NCBI GenBank assembly: GCA_023954475.1
Contig: JAMLHW010000001.1
Location: 248,001 to 312,000, forward strand
DNA from: Anaerolineae bacterium
GTDB lineage: Bacteria > Chloroflexota > Anaerolineae > Promineifilales > Promineifilaceae
Direction: 5' to 3'
DNA length: 64,000 nucleotides
The notes beneath the pieces were generated by a model that was not told where the DNA came from, did not search any database, and was given only the letters and a program-made list of their open reading frames with translations. The position numbers and the translations under genes were made by a program. The first letter of the stretch is position 1. Each line of letters starts with the position of its first letter. Positions 42,578 through 50,466 of this stretch are shown piece by piece.

Positions 42578-43048
42578 TTATGATTGCAAAACCTTTTCTA
42601 CCATTTCCCATCTGGCAGTTGTTTCAAGCTTCTTGTTGAGATGATAAGTTAGAGCCAAGGCGATACATCTTCTTAAATCTTCCTCAGGGACGTCGTCATC
42701 AAGGTGAAAATCAATGCTCCTGTTCCCACCAAATCGAAACCTGCTGGGATACCTTTCTTTAAAAACGGGAACCAGATTTGCTGTACATTTGAAGAAGATC
42801 GAATATTGTTCGCTTTGGGCTTCTTTCCAGGCAATCCTGATCGTGCTACCGGTTTTTGTTCGTGGGGTCAAATAGCTTGGTTCGCCCCACTTCAGAGTTT
42901 CCTCAATCTCACCAACATCCTCAATGGATGCCGCCGTATCCAATATTAACTGCCGAAGAAACAATAGCTTCGCTTTGAATTCTATGGGGTAAGTATCAAA
43001 AACAGCCGCGACCGTTGAATTCATTTTCGCCCCCGAAACAGTTGACAT
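42578..43048 (-). CDS. DUF1801 family protein
   Basis: 156 residues. YPIEFKAKLLFLRQLILDTA, EETLKWGEPSYLTP, GSTIRIAWKE and FHLDDDVPEEDLRRCIALALTYH match the DUF1801 (YdhG-like) fold. Role unknown. An alternative start at 43024 (MNSTVAAVFDTYP) is nearer the usual family start. Confidence 0.75.
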   Translation of the reverse strand: MSTVSGAKMNSTVAAVFDTYPIEFKAKLLFLRQLILDTAASIEDVGEIEETLKWGEPSYLTPRTKTGSTIRIAWKEAQSEQYSIFFKCTANLVPVFKERYPSRFRFGGNRSIDFHLDDDVPEEDLRRCIALALTYHLNKKLETTARWEMVEKVLQS

Positions 43049-43110
43049 GCTATCGCTTACAATTTGCAGGTAGCTAAACGTTTACTTCGCGGTGACCTAA
43101 CTGCGCACGC

Positions 43111-45045
43111 CTACCCGATCGACAACTCGTAAGCCACCGAATATTGACCCAGAGCCGTACGGACATCCTGTTCGAGCGCGACTTTGTCTGTGCCGGGCTG
43201 GGCGGTAACGTTGACGTACGCAATGGTGCCGCGCACTTTGTCCGCTTCGGCCGAAACCACCACTTTTTCTACACCATCCACTTGCGCCACTTCCTCCTGG
43301 TAGACATCGACCACCTGCGCCCGTGACAACGCCGGTTTGAAAATCTTGCCAACGGCTGTCAACGGAATTTCGTTCACAATGTAAATTCGTTTCGGCACAG
43401 CGGCGCGTTCACCGACATGCTCGCAGGCAAATTCGAGAATCTCCTCTTCAGTCGCCGTTTGGCCCGGCTTCAACTCCACGTATACCACCGGTAATTCACC
43501 GACACGTGCATCTGGTCGGCCGACAGCAGCCGCCACCGCCACCGCCGGATGTTCGTGAATTGGTTCCTCGATCAGCTTGGGATCGATATTATGGCCGCCG
43601 CGAATGATCAACTCCTTTTTGCGCCCTGTCAGCCAGAAATAACCGTCCGCATCCTGCCGCCCCATATCGCCAGTGTTGAGCCATTTAGCACCGCCGTCGC
43701 CACTGTCTACAAAAACGTTGACATTGTGAACGGCCTCTTTGTAGCCGGGAAATACGTTGGGGCCGCGCAGAATGACCACGCCGACCTCGTCTGTTTCGGC
43801 AAAACGCTCAAATTGACCGTCTTCAATGATCGCGATGCGCATTTCCTGATACGGCAGACGAAACCCGATTGATCCGACGCGTTGTTCGCCGTAGCGTGGA
43901 TTGACCGAGTTGACCGATGTCGCTTCGGTGAGTCCGTACCCTTCGAGGATACCGACACCGGTGCGCTCGCGGAACTGTTTGAACCATTCAACCGGCAGCG
44001 GTGCCGCGCCACAGATGGCGCTGGCGAGAGAACTGATGTCGGCGTCGCCAACCGGCAGATCGAGCAGCGATTTGATCAGCGTTGGCACGGTGTTAAACGA
44101 TGTGCAGCGATAATGCTCGACGATTTTCCAGAAGTTGGGAACCACGCCTTCGCCCCGATACCCTTGCGGTGAGGCGAGTACGACCGTGCTGCCGACTGAC
44201 CACAAACCCAGACCAGCAGCAATAGCGCCAAAGTTGTGGAAGAGGGGCAAGCCGCACAGCGTAATTTCGGTCTCGTCAGCGCCGGCGGCGGTGGCGGCCA
44301 TCCAGGAATCGAAGACTTCGTTGCGGTGGGTGTGGATGGCGAGTTTGGGAATGCCGGTTGTGCCGCCGGTGTGGAAGTAGGAGGCGACGTCGTCGGGCTT
44401 GATGGCGCGGTTGAAAGTCAGTTTTTCGGCCGAATATCCCTTCAGTGTCTTGTTGAAATTGAGCACCCTGGCCTTAACCGGCGGGTTTGCTTCGCGGCGT
44501 TGCATCAATTTGACCACCAGTTTCGTGAGACCGCTCAGATGATCGGCCAGATCGACTTGCAAAATCGTGTGGATCGACGGAACTTTGGCGACAATTTCGG
44601 CCGATTTCTGCCACAAATCGATATTGGGAAACGGCCCCACGGTGACCAAAACCTTTGTCTCTGCGGCCTTCATGATTTCGGCCAACGTGTCCGGCTCCAA
44701 CAGCGGATTGAGCGGATTGCTGATCCCGACTGCTTCAGCACCATACAGCGTGATAAATGTTTCGGGTAAATTGGGCAGAATGTAGCTGACGACATCGTTG
44801 GGGCCAACGCCGAGATCGTGGAACATGTTGGCCGCCTGCGTCATTCGGCCGAACCAATCGCGATACGAATACGAAACCGATTTTTCGTATTTTGTGCCTT
44901 GCAAAAAGAATGTCAGCGCCGTCTTGTCCGGACGTTTTTGGGCTCCGCGTGCGAACACCTCATACGTGCTGTCGGGCAAATTGCGTTCTACCAATGGTGT
45001 GGATTCAAAGGCTACAATATCGGCAATTGTCCTGATTTCGAGCAT
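43111..45045 (-). CDS. Acyl-CoA synthetase (AMP-forming)
   Basis: 644 residues. YFHTGGTTGIPKLAIHTH is the AMP/P-loop motif, GYGLTEATSVNS the adenine motif, GDMGRQDADGYFWLTGRKKE and IRGGHNIDPKLIE the hinge, and TAVGKIFKPALSR holds the catalytic Lys. It activates a carboxylic acid to acyl-CoA through an acyl-AMP; the long form is typical of fatty-acyl-CoA synthases. AGGAG precedes the start. It could feed the acyl-CoA dehydrogenase at 37.3 kb. Confidence 0.9.
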   Translation of the reverse strand: MLEIRTIADIVAFESTPLVERNLPDSTYEVFARGAQKRPDKTALTFFLQGTKYEKSVSYSYRDWFGRMTQAANMFHDLGVGPNDVVSYILPNLPETFITLYGAEAVGISNPLNPLLEPDTLAEIMKAAETKVLVTVGPFPNIDLWQKSAEIVAKVPSIHTILQVDLADHLSGLTKLVVKLMQRREANPPVKARVLNFNKTLKGYSAEKLTFNRAIKPDDVASYFHTGGTTGIPKLAIHTHRNEVFDSWMAATAAGADETEITLCGLPLFHNFGAIAAGLGLWSVGSTVVLASPQGYRGEGVVPNFWKIVEHYRCTSFNTVPTLIKSLLDLPVGDADISSLASAICGAAPLPVEWFKQFRERTGVGILEGYGLTEATSVNSVNPRYGEQRVGSIGFRLPYQEMRIAIIEDGQFERFAETDEVGVVILRGPNVFPGYKEAVHNVNVFVDSGDGGAKWLNTGDMGRQDADGYFWLTGRKKELIIRGGHNIDPKLIEEPIHEHPAVAVAAAVGRPDARVGELPVVYVELKPGQTATEEEILEFACEHVGERAAVPKRIYIVNEIPLTAVGKIFKPALSRAQVVDVYQEEVAQVDGVEKVVVSAEADKVRGTIAYVNVTAQPGTDKVALEQDVRTALGQYSVAYELSIG

Positions 45046-45221
45046 TGTCTTCTCCTGACGGTGTGAAATTGGTTGTGATAGCGGGAAAATGGCCTGTTTC
45101 GGCCGAATCAAACAGCTTCAACGAGATGATAGCGCAACCGGCGTCCATCAGGCAACGAATTGTGAGCCGGGAATTTGAGGATAATGGGTTTGAAAAACAG
45201 GGTGATGATAAGTATTTTGTC

Positions 45222-45286
45222 ACAAAAGAAGCCTAGCTTTTTCGCCTGGTGCAAACGCTACTCATAGCAAAAGCTAGGCTGCTGAA
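45222..45286. repeat. 65-bp hairpin repeat, copy 1
   Basis: GAAGCCTAGCTTTT and AAAAGCTAGGCTGC form a long stem around a 28-nt loop containing GGTGCAAACGCTACT. The copy at 62518-62582 differs at only 4 of 65 positions, and the loop is as conserved as the stem. On the minus strand it ends in TTCTTTTGT and lies just after the methyltransferase stop, so it could terminate that gene. Confidence 0.75.
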
Positions 45287-45296
45287 CTCGCGCCAA

Positions 45297-46109
45297 TCAC
45301 CGTTTCGTGGCAACGGCGAACAGTTCACGCTCGAAAAACCAGCGGAACGGTGGCAGATCAAAGGCAATTTTGCGCAACAGCGCCATGATGACGTTCTCAT
45401 TGCGATTTTGCGGCGGCGAATCGAGCCATGTGCGACTCTTGAAACCGGCTTTGCGCAAATTACGGCCCATGCTAAACGGGTCTTGCTCGTTGATGTGGAC
45501 ATGCTGGTTGGCCGGTGTAATGGCACGCGGGTCTTTGGGATAGGCGGCACCCTGGCCCATCACCGTGCGGACACGTCGCACCCACGGATAGGCGTAGAGA
45601 TCGTACCAACGGTTGGGTGCTGTGTGGACGACGAGCTTGCCGTCCGGCTTGAGGACGCGACGGATTTCGAGATACGCTTCGTGCAGTTCCCACGGGTGCA
45701 GGTGTTCGACGACATCGAACAGCAGCACGCGGTCAAAATAGCCGTCGGGGAAGGGTAGTTTTTTGGCGTCGGAGCGCAGCACACCGGCTTGGGCAGCGGT
45801 CGTATGGTTGGCGATTTCGGCCGAGATCACATCACGCGTCATTCGTGCCGCCACTTCAGCATAATCAATGCCATACGCTTCAATGCCGTTGCGCATGCAG
45901 TGCAGCACAATTTCGCCGCGGCCACAGCCCACATCGAGCACGCGCATGCCGGCGCGCACATCGGCCAGCGCAAAGGCGTCGTGCAGCCGACGCGAGAGAT
46001 GCTGCCCTTCCGACTCAATAAACTCTTCGTACCCTTCGCACGAAGTCAGGAAATATTCTTCCGTGTACAGTGTTGATGGAAGCGGCGCTTCCCGTTTCGA
46101 TTCGGCCAT
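45297..46109 (-). CDS. Class I SAM-dependent methyltransferase
   Basis: 270 residues. VLDVGCGRGEIVLHCMRNG is motif I (SAM binding), AYGIDYAEVAARM follows, and LPFPDGYFDRVLLFDVVEHLH is motif II/III, then EIRRVLKPDGKLVVHTAPN. The C-terminus FDLPPFRWFFERELFAVATKR looks lipid- or sugar-directed but is not diagnostic. Substrate unknown. Confidence 0.88.
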   Translation of the reverse strand: MAESKREAPLPSTLYTEEYFLTSCEGYEEFIESEGQHLSRRLHDAFALADVRAGMRVLDVGCGRGEIVLHCMRNGIEAYGIDYAEVAARMTRDVISAEIANHTTAAQAGVLRSDAKKLPFPDGYFDRVLLFDVVEHLHPWELHEAYLEIRRVLKPDGKLVVHTAPNRWYDLYAYPWVRRVRTVMGQGAAYPKDPRAITPANQHVHINEQDPFSMGRNLRKAGFKSRTWLDSPPQNRNENVIMALLRKIAFDLPPFRWFFERELFAVATKR

Positions 46110-46179
46110 CGGCGCGATTATAGCAGAAGCCTATTTGCTGTGCAGACCACTTGTGCGTGGAACGAACTATGAGCAATGG

Positions 46180-46208
46180 TTGACACATGTCCATTCGTAT
46201 GTCATAAT
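46180..46208 (+). promoter_or_regulatory. Consensus sigma70 promoter of a short transcript
   Basis: TTGACA (46180-46185), 17-nt spacer, CATAAT (46203-46208). Start predicted near 46215. It is one of the best promoters in the window, and drives only about 175 nt before a terminator. Confidence 0.75.
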
Positions 46209-46262
46209 GCTCACACGGTCGGCACAGAAGTTGCGACCCCTTAACAAGCCATCCTAAACCAA

Positions 46263-46348
46263 AAGGAGGTGGTGCTTATGTCTAGTAACTTAGCCAATAG
46301 TACCGCGGCAGCACTACCTCCTTATTGGAATTCGTAGTGCTGCCGCGG
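46263..46348 (+). promoter_or_regulatory. Two mutually exclusive RNA pairings around a Shine-Dalgarno sequence
   Basis: AAGGAGGTGGTGC (46263-46275), which includes the Shine-Dalgarno sequence, can pair with GCACTACCTCCTT (46311-46323) over 13 positions with one G-U. Alternatively CCGCGGCAGCACTAC (46303-46317) pairs perfectly with GTAGTGCTGCCGCGG (46334-46348). The two structures share 46311-46317 and exclude each other, so the RNA could switch between a closed and an open ribosome-binding site. Confidence 0.6.
46278..46337 (+). CDS. 19-residue peptide in the short transcript
   Basis: MSSNLANSTAAALPPYWNS, read from ATG 46278 with AAGGAGG 9 nt upstream. The reading frame covers the left arm and loop of the long hairpin, and its stop lies in the right arm. 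It has one Thr and no Met/Ile run, so a classical attenuation leader for homoserine dehydrogenase is not evident. I do not recognise it. A translating ribosome would disrupt the hairpin, so the peptide may serve only as a translation sensor. Confidence 0.45.
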   Translation: MSSNLANSTAAALPPYWNS

Positions 46349-46354
46349 TCGGCG

Positions 46355-46392
46355 AAAGAGCCTGTTCACAATTGTGGACAGGCTCTTTTTCC
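46355..46392 (+). terminator. Terminator of the short transcript, upstream of hom
   Basis: AAAGAGCCTGT (46355-46365) pairs with ACAGGCTCTTT (46378-46388), with an inner CACAA/TTGTG stem, followed by TTTTT. Confidence 0.88.
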
Positions 46393-46426
46393 TTTTGGAC
46401 AAAGTTGTCCGTGCCTGCCCCAGAGC

Positions 46427-46432
46427 TATAAT
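46427..46432 (+). promoter_or_regulatory. -10 element of a leaderless hom promoter
   Basis: A perfect TATAAT lies 7 nt before ATG 46440, directly after the terminator, so hom has its own transcript. Confidence 0.6.
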
Positions 46433-46439
46433 TCTCACC

Positions 46440-47507
46440 ATGAACAAACAAATTCCTGTAATCATCTTCGGTGCCGGCGGTGTGGGCCGTGCGCTTTTGC
46501 AACAAATCGTAGAAGGTCGCGAGACGGTAGCGACGCGCAACCAACTCTATTTCAACGTCGTCGCTGTGGCCGACAGCCGCCGCTGGCTGTGGCAGCCCGC
46601 AGGCATGGCTGACGAACAACTGCTCGCCGTTATTCAGGCGAAAAAGACCCGGCAAAACCTCGGTGTCGAACGTCCAGACGGCGTGACAATTATCGAGCAA
46701 GCGGCGCAAGCCGGTCTCGAAAACGGCATTGTCGTCGATGTGACAGCGTTAGAAGGCATGGAACCGGTGCTGGACAAAGCGCTGGCAATCGGTTGGGGCG
46801 TGGTGCTGGCGAACAAGAAGGCGTTGGCCGGTCCGTGGGCGACGGCGCAGCGCTATTTCAACAATCCGCGCGTACGCCATGAATCGACGGTCGGCGGTGG
46901 TCAGCCTGTCATTGCCACGCTGCGCTATTTGCTGGACACGAGCGACCCGATATTGCGTATCGAGGGCCAGATGAGCGGTACGCTGGGTTACATTTGCCAA
47001 CGACTCGACACAGGGCTACCGTTTTCGCAAGCGATTGCGGAGGCAAAGGCGTTTGGCTACACGGAGCCGGATCCGCGTGAAGACCTGGGTGGATTGGACG
47101 TGATGCGCAAAATTTTGATCCTGGGGAGAATGGCGGGGTGGGGGTTGGATTCGGCCGATATTGCCGTCGAATCTCTCTATCATCCATCGCTGGCGCATCT
47201 GTCTGTGCCGGAATTCATGACGGCATCGCGGGCGCTCGATCCGTCGATGGCTGACCGCGTCAAGGTTGCCCATGCCAATAACACCGTTCTGCGCTATGTG
47301 GCTGAATTATCGGCCGAAGGCGGCTCAGTCGGTCTCAAGGCGCTGCCGGCGACGAGCGGCCTGGCCAATCTGAAGTACATCAGCTTCCAAACGGGGCGCT
47401 ACGAGGATGAGCCGCTGTTGATCGGGGGTAAGGGTGCAGGCGTGAGCATGACGGCGGCGGGTGTGCACGGGGATATGATCGATTTCGGCCGAGAGATCAC
47501 AAACTGA
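46440..47507 (+). CDS. hom: Homoserine dehydrogenase
   Basis: 355 residues, short form without an ACT domain. IIFGAGGVGRALLQQI is the dinucleotide-binding site. NKKALAGPW, then ESTVGGGQPVIATLR and the signature GTLGYICQRL with EPDPREDLGGLDVMRKILILGR (catalytic Asp/Lys region). It reduces aspartate semialdehyde to homoserine, leading to Thr and Met. Lack of an ACT domain suggests no allosteric Thr inhibition through that domain. It is preceded by a separate short transcript ending in a terminator. Confidence 0.9.
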   Translation: MNKQIPVIIFGAGGVGRALLQQIVEGRETVATRNQLYFNVVAVADSRRWLWQPAGMADEQLLAVIQAKKTRQNLGVERPDGVTIIEQAAQAGLENGIVVDVTALEGMEPVLDKALAIGWGVVLANKKALAGPWATAQRYFNNPRVRHESTVGGGQPVIATLRYLLDTSDPILRIEGQMSGTLGYICQRLDTGLPFSQAIAEAKAFGYTEPDPREDLGGLDVMRKILILGRMAGWGLDSADIAVESLYHPSLAHLSVPEFMTASRALDPSMADRVKVAHANNTVLRYVAELSAEGGSVGLKALPATSGLANLKYISFQTGRYEDEPLLIGGKGAGVSMTAAGVHGDMIDFGREITN

Positions 47508-47537
47508 AGATTGTCCGCAGGTCTGTCAGAAAATAAC

Positions 47538-47571
47538 GAAGCGGCTCAAGATTGACTTGATGCCGCTTTAT
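47538..47571. terminator. Terminator after hom
   Basis: AAGCGGC-TCAAG (from 47540) pairs with CTTGA-TGCCGCTT (bulged T) and is followed by TATTGTTTTC. It marks the left edge of the palindrome-free island. Confidence 0.75.
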
Positions 47572-47692
47572 TGTTTTCTGATGAAAACGGAGTTTTCTCT
47601 AGTACTCCATCCACCACACTTCCTAAATGACTCTCTAACGCCTGGAACGCTTAACTGGAAACGCCGGCGTGTGGACATAGGCTGTATTAAAC

Positions 47693-47749
47693 CTATCCTC
47701 CGCCGATCAAACCGGCGATTGTTGCAATAATGTCGCCACGTGTCAACAT
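47693..47749 (-). CDS. Left-pair peptide B: hydrophobic 18-mer ending GLIGGG
   Basis: MLTRGDIIATIAGLIGGG from ATG 47749. The ribosome-binding site GGAGG is formed by the glycine codons and stop of peptide A, 8 nt upstream, so translation should be coupled. The C-terminal GLIGGG is identical to the end of peptides C and D at 53.4 kb. A further frame of 36 codons (start at 47678, ending RKQ) follows after 14 nt, with no glycine tail; it may or may not be translated. Unrecognised family. Confidence 0.6.
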   Translation of the reverse strand: MLTRGDIIATIAGLIGGG

Positions 47750-47754
47750 GGTGA

Positions 47755-47808
47755 CTAACCTCCACCACCAATCATACCTTGATTATGATGGTCTCTTTCC
47801 ACTGTCAT
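47755..47808 (-). CDS. Left-pair peptide A: hydrophilic 17-mer ending GMIGGGG
   Basis: MTVERDHHNQGMIGGGG from ATG 47808. AAGGAG lies 6 nt upstream, and the ATG overlaps the TGA of the upstream gene (ATGA), a typical coupled junction. Peptide B starts 5 nt after its stop. It is charged and polar apart from the tail. The tail G-M-I-G-G-G-G parallels G-L-I-G-G-G in the other three peptides. Confidence 0.6.
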   Translation of the reverse strand: MTVERDHHNQGMIGGGG

Positions 47809-48640
47809 GTAACACTCCTTGGTTGCCATTTTATCATATATGTCAATCCCATAACAGGATACATGATACTAAGAGACAATTCAATCCTTCCGTCTCTTGT
47901 CTTTTCATACGTAGGTTCGGGGATATAAAGGAGTTCAGCGTGTTGGATTGGAGGTGACTTGAATCCTGACGTAGTTGAGCGACGCACCTCTTTGCGAAAG
48001 ATGATGGGTTCCTCGATCAAAGGAAATATCACTTTGAGTTGTAACTGTCTTGTAGGGCGAGATATGGCCCATCCGAAATACTCGTAGTTTATCGGTCTTT
48101 CATTCTGTTTCTGCGTATGTCCCAATTCAAAAACCGGGATCGTCGATTTCTCTATAAGAAGATATCGAACATAGTCACCAAACCTCAAGGTAGTCGTAAA
48201 ATCGATTTCTATCAAAAGCCCCTGAGATTCTGGGCGAATACTTTTGGTTTTAATCAATGGTGTATCTCCTTCCTCAGGTTCAATAATCCTCCAATCTTTG
48301 TCAAGTGTACTCAGCTGAACAAAATCCAAGGATGAATCTTCCCGATCTTCATTACCTTCTGGAAACATCAGGAAGCTATCTAAAGTTTCGATTTCTGAGA
48401 AGGCTTCAACTTCTAGTCTACGCGAAACAATAGAATGGCCTTTGTCGTCAATCTCACATGTGAATGATGCGGAATTGTGACCGACTCCGAAACGTCTTGC
48501 CAGATACTGATATACTGGTTCAGGAGCTTCTTGAAGACGATTCAATATACCAAAAACATCTCTACTTTTTTTAGTCTCAGATACTAAGTACTCTGTAACA
48601 GAAAAGATATGAAAATCTCTTGAATCCTTAAAAAAAGCAG
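47805..48640 (-). pseudogene. Unknown protein, 5' end apparently removed by the IS630-type element
   Basis: About 278 codons remain before the frame enters the IS630 sequence near 48640. It contains no obvious Met near that edge, so the true N-terminus seems lost. The readable part is soluble and mixed alpha/beta: VYQYLARRFGVGHNSASFTC, then an acidic stretch EGNEDREDSS, then a beta-rich C-terminus NYEYFGWAISRPTRQLQLKV and YMIKWQPRSVT. I do not recognise the family. Its stop overlaps the start of peptide A. Transcription from within the IS could still express it. Confidence 0.5.
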
Positions 48641-49790
48641 ATAAGCTAACGGGTACTATGAAAAAACAACATGTCACCCTAAGCGATAATGATCGCACTT
48701 ATCTGGAAGACTTAATCAGCAAAGGCAGTTTATCTGCCAAAATGTATAAACGAGCTGTAGCTCTCCTCGAACTAGATCGAGGAAGCACCTTTACAAAGGT
48801 GGCTCAAATCGTCGGTGTGACGATACAAACCGCATCGACCTGGGCCCAAAAATACGGAGAAAATGGGCTGGAATTCTTAACCGATAAACCCCGTCCCGGT
48901 CGTCCCAAAGAGATTGATGGGATTACCCGTGCCCAAATCACAGCCCTGGCTTGCAGCGACGCTCCAGAAGGATATAGCCAGTGGAGCCTGCGTCTTTTGG
49001 CCGAAAAAGTGGTTGAACTGGAGTATATTGACACCATTTCCCACACTGAAATTGGACGCATTCTCAAAAAAACGAACTCAAGCCCCACTTGAAGCGACAG
49101 TGGGTAATCGGCAAAATGACGCATGCTTTTCTCGCAGCAATGGAACGTATCCTCTGGTTGTATGCCCAACCTTACAATCCGAAGCGTCCCGTCGTCTGCT
49201 TTGATGAACGTCCTTGTTTTCTGATCGGTGACGCTGTCGAACCAATAGCCATGCAAACCGGTCAAATCCGCAAAGAGCATTATGCCTATGAAAAGAATGG
49301 TTCCTGTGCTCTTCTGGCAGCGATTGAACCCTTGACGGCCAAACGAGTAGCTGAGATATATCCTCAGCGCACAGGCAAAGAGTTCACTCATTTTTGTCAA
49401 CGCTTGTCGCGACAGGCTTATCCCGAGGCTGACAAGATTTTGCCTGGTTCTCGATAACCTCAACACACATACGATTGCCTCTTTTTACAAGTATTTGCCG
49501 GCTGATGAAGCCTTTGCTTTAGGGCAACGATTTGAATTCTGGTATACGCCCAAGTCGGCCAGTTGGCTCAATATGATTGAAATTGAGTTCTCGGCTTTGA
49601 CTCGACTCTGTCTTAATCGGCGTATCCCCATGATCGAGGAATTGTCAACCGAACTGTTAGCCTTGATTGCTGAGCGGATGCGCAAAGGTATCAAAATCAA
49701 TTGGCAATTCTCCATAGCCGTATGTCGCCAAAAGCTAAATTCTCGATATACAGTTGTTAATGATGCGAATTCCAAGTTTGCTTATTCACC
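48636..49790 (+). mobile_element. IS630-family element (decayed)
   Basis: Bounds are approximate. ATAAGCTAAC (48641-48650) and GTTTGCTTAT (49776-49785) are inverted with one mismatch and may be inner parts of the terminal repeats. The element carries the two-frame transposase described separately. The region is AT-rich and has no TCGGCCGA. A TA target duplication, usual for this family, could not be assigned with confidence. Confidence 0.6.
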
Positions 49791-49815
49791 AACTTCGGAA
49801 ACCGTGAATGTTTAG
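48658..49815 (+). pseudogene. IS630-family transposase, -1 frameshift architecture plus an extra disruption
   Basis: First frame: helix-turn-helix region with FTKVAQIVGVTIQTASTWAQ and LTDKPRPGRPKE. At CTCAAAAAAACGAAC (about 49068) a -1 slip on seven A joins NELKPHLKRQWVIGK in the second frame, the arrangement used for programmed frameshifting in IS630. The DDE domain continues with VVCFDERPCFLIGD. At 49445-49451 (TTGCCTGG) one extra base breaks the frame before VLDNLNTHTIASFYKY and FWYTPKSASWLNMIEIEFSAL. The element is therefore probably inactive unless the extra base is a sequencing error. Confidence 0.8.
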
Positions 49816-49835
49816 GTCATTTATGTTACTGAGTA

Positions 49836-50436
49836 TTAAACCATCTTTAATAGATACAATCTCCCCTTGCAAGTCTCGAATCGCTTCGAAATCGCATGTG
49901 TCCTTTCATTCACGGACTCAAGAATCTCTTCTTGTGTCTTCTCGATCTTTGTTGGGAATTTAAGCTGAGCAATAAACTTCTGGAGTTCATCCCAATATGA
50001 CGTATCGAAGCGATGAGCTACGACTTGTTCCTTACGGGCTCTATCCCCTATTGCAATATTCAGATCCATAACTAGTTTTCGAACTTCGACTTTATCGGTT
50101 GCCGTTGCTGCTTGAAACATGCCTAATGGATTTGGGACTTCTGATTTTCAACACCGACGAGGAATAATGCCAATGTACCTTCTTGTGCTTTTGTATTGAA
50201 CCTGCCTCAAAATGAATCCAAGGTGCATGAAGGTTCTCTGGCGTCAGACATACTATACCGTAATTCGTTGTTGCAAGACTCTTTCTTATCTCACTGAACC
50301 AGGGTAGACCTGTCGCTATATCCGAATCAGACATCCATGGCTCAATACCATCAAGTATGTATTCAAGCCATTCGTTCCTAAGGAACTTGGCTACCTGTTT
50401 GCCTATTTCACCTGACCAACTGATGAATACTTTCAT
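49836..50436 (-). pseudogene. TIR-domain protein, frameshifted
   Basis: MKVFISWSGEIGKQVAKFLR starts the frame at 50436 with GAGG upstream. EPWMSDSDIATGLPWFSEI and NYGIVCLTPENLHAPWIHFE are classic TIR-like motifs of bacterial TIR proteins. The frame shifts near 50170: LALFLVGVEN is read in a second frame and PNPLGMFQAATATDKVEVRK in a third. The C-terminal part runs to 49836. Intact relatives are about 190-200 residues and many are NAD-degrading defence effectors; here it appears inactivated by two indels or by sequencing errors. Confidence 0.75.
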
Positions 50437-50466
50437 CTTGTCGTTCCTCTGCATATTCCTGCGGCT

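Noticed and set aside
45222-45286. Integron attC site or known riboswitch
   Set aside because: The GCCTAGC/GCTAGGC arms resemble attC only superficially, lacking the GTTRRRY core and extrahelical bases, and the loop matches no riboswitch consensus I know.
46278-46337. Classical threonine/methionine attenuator of hom
   Set aside because: The 19-residue peptide has one Thr and no regulatory codon run, and hom has its own -10 after the terminator.
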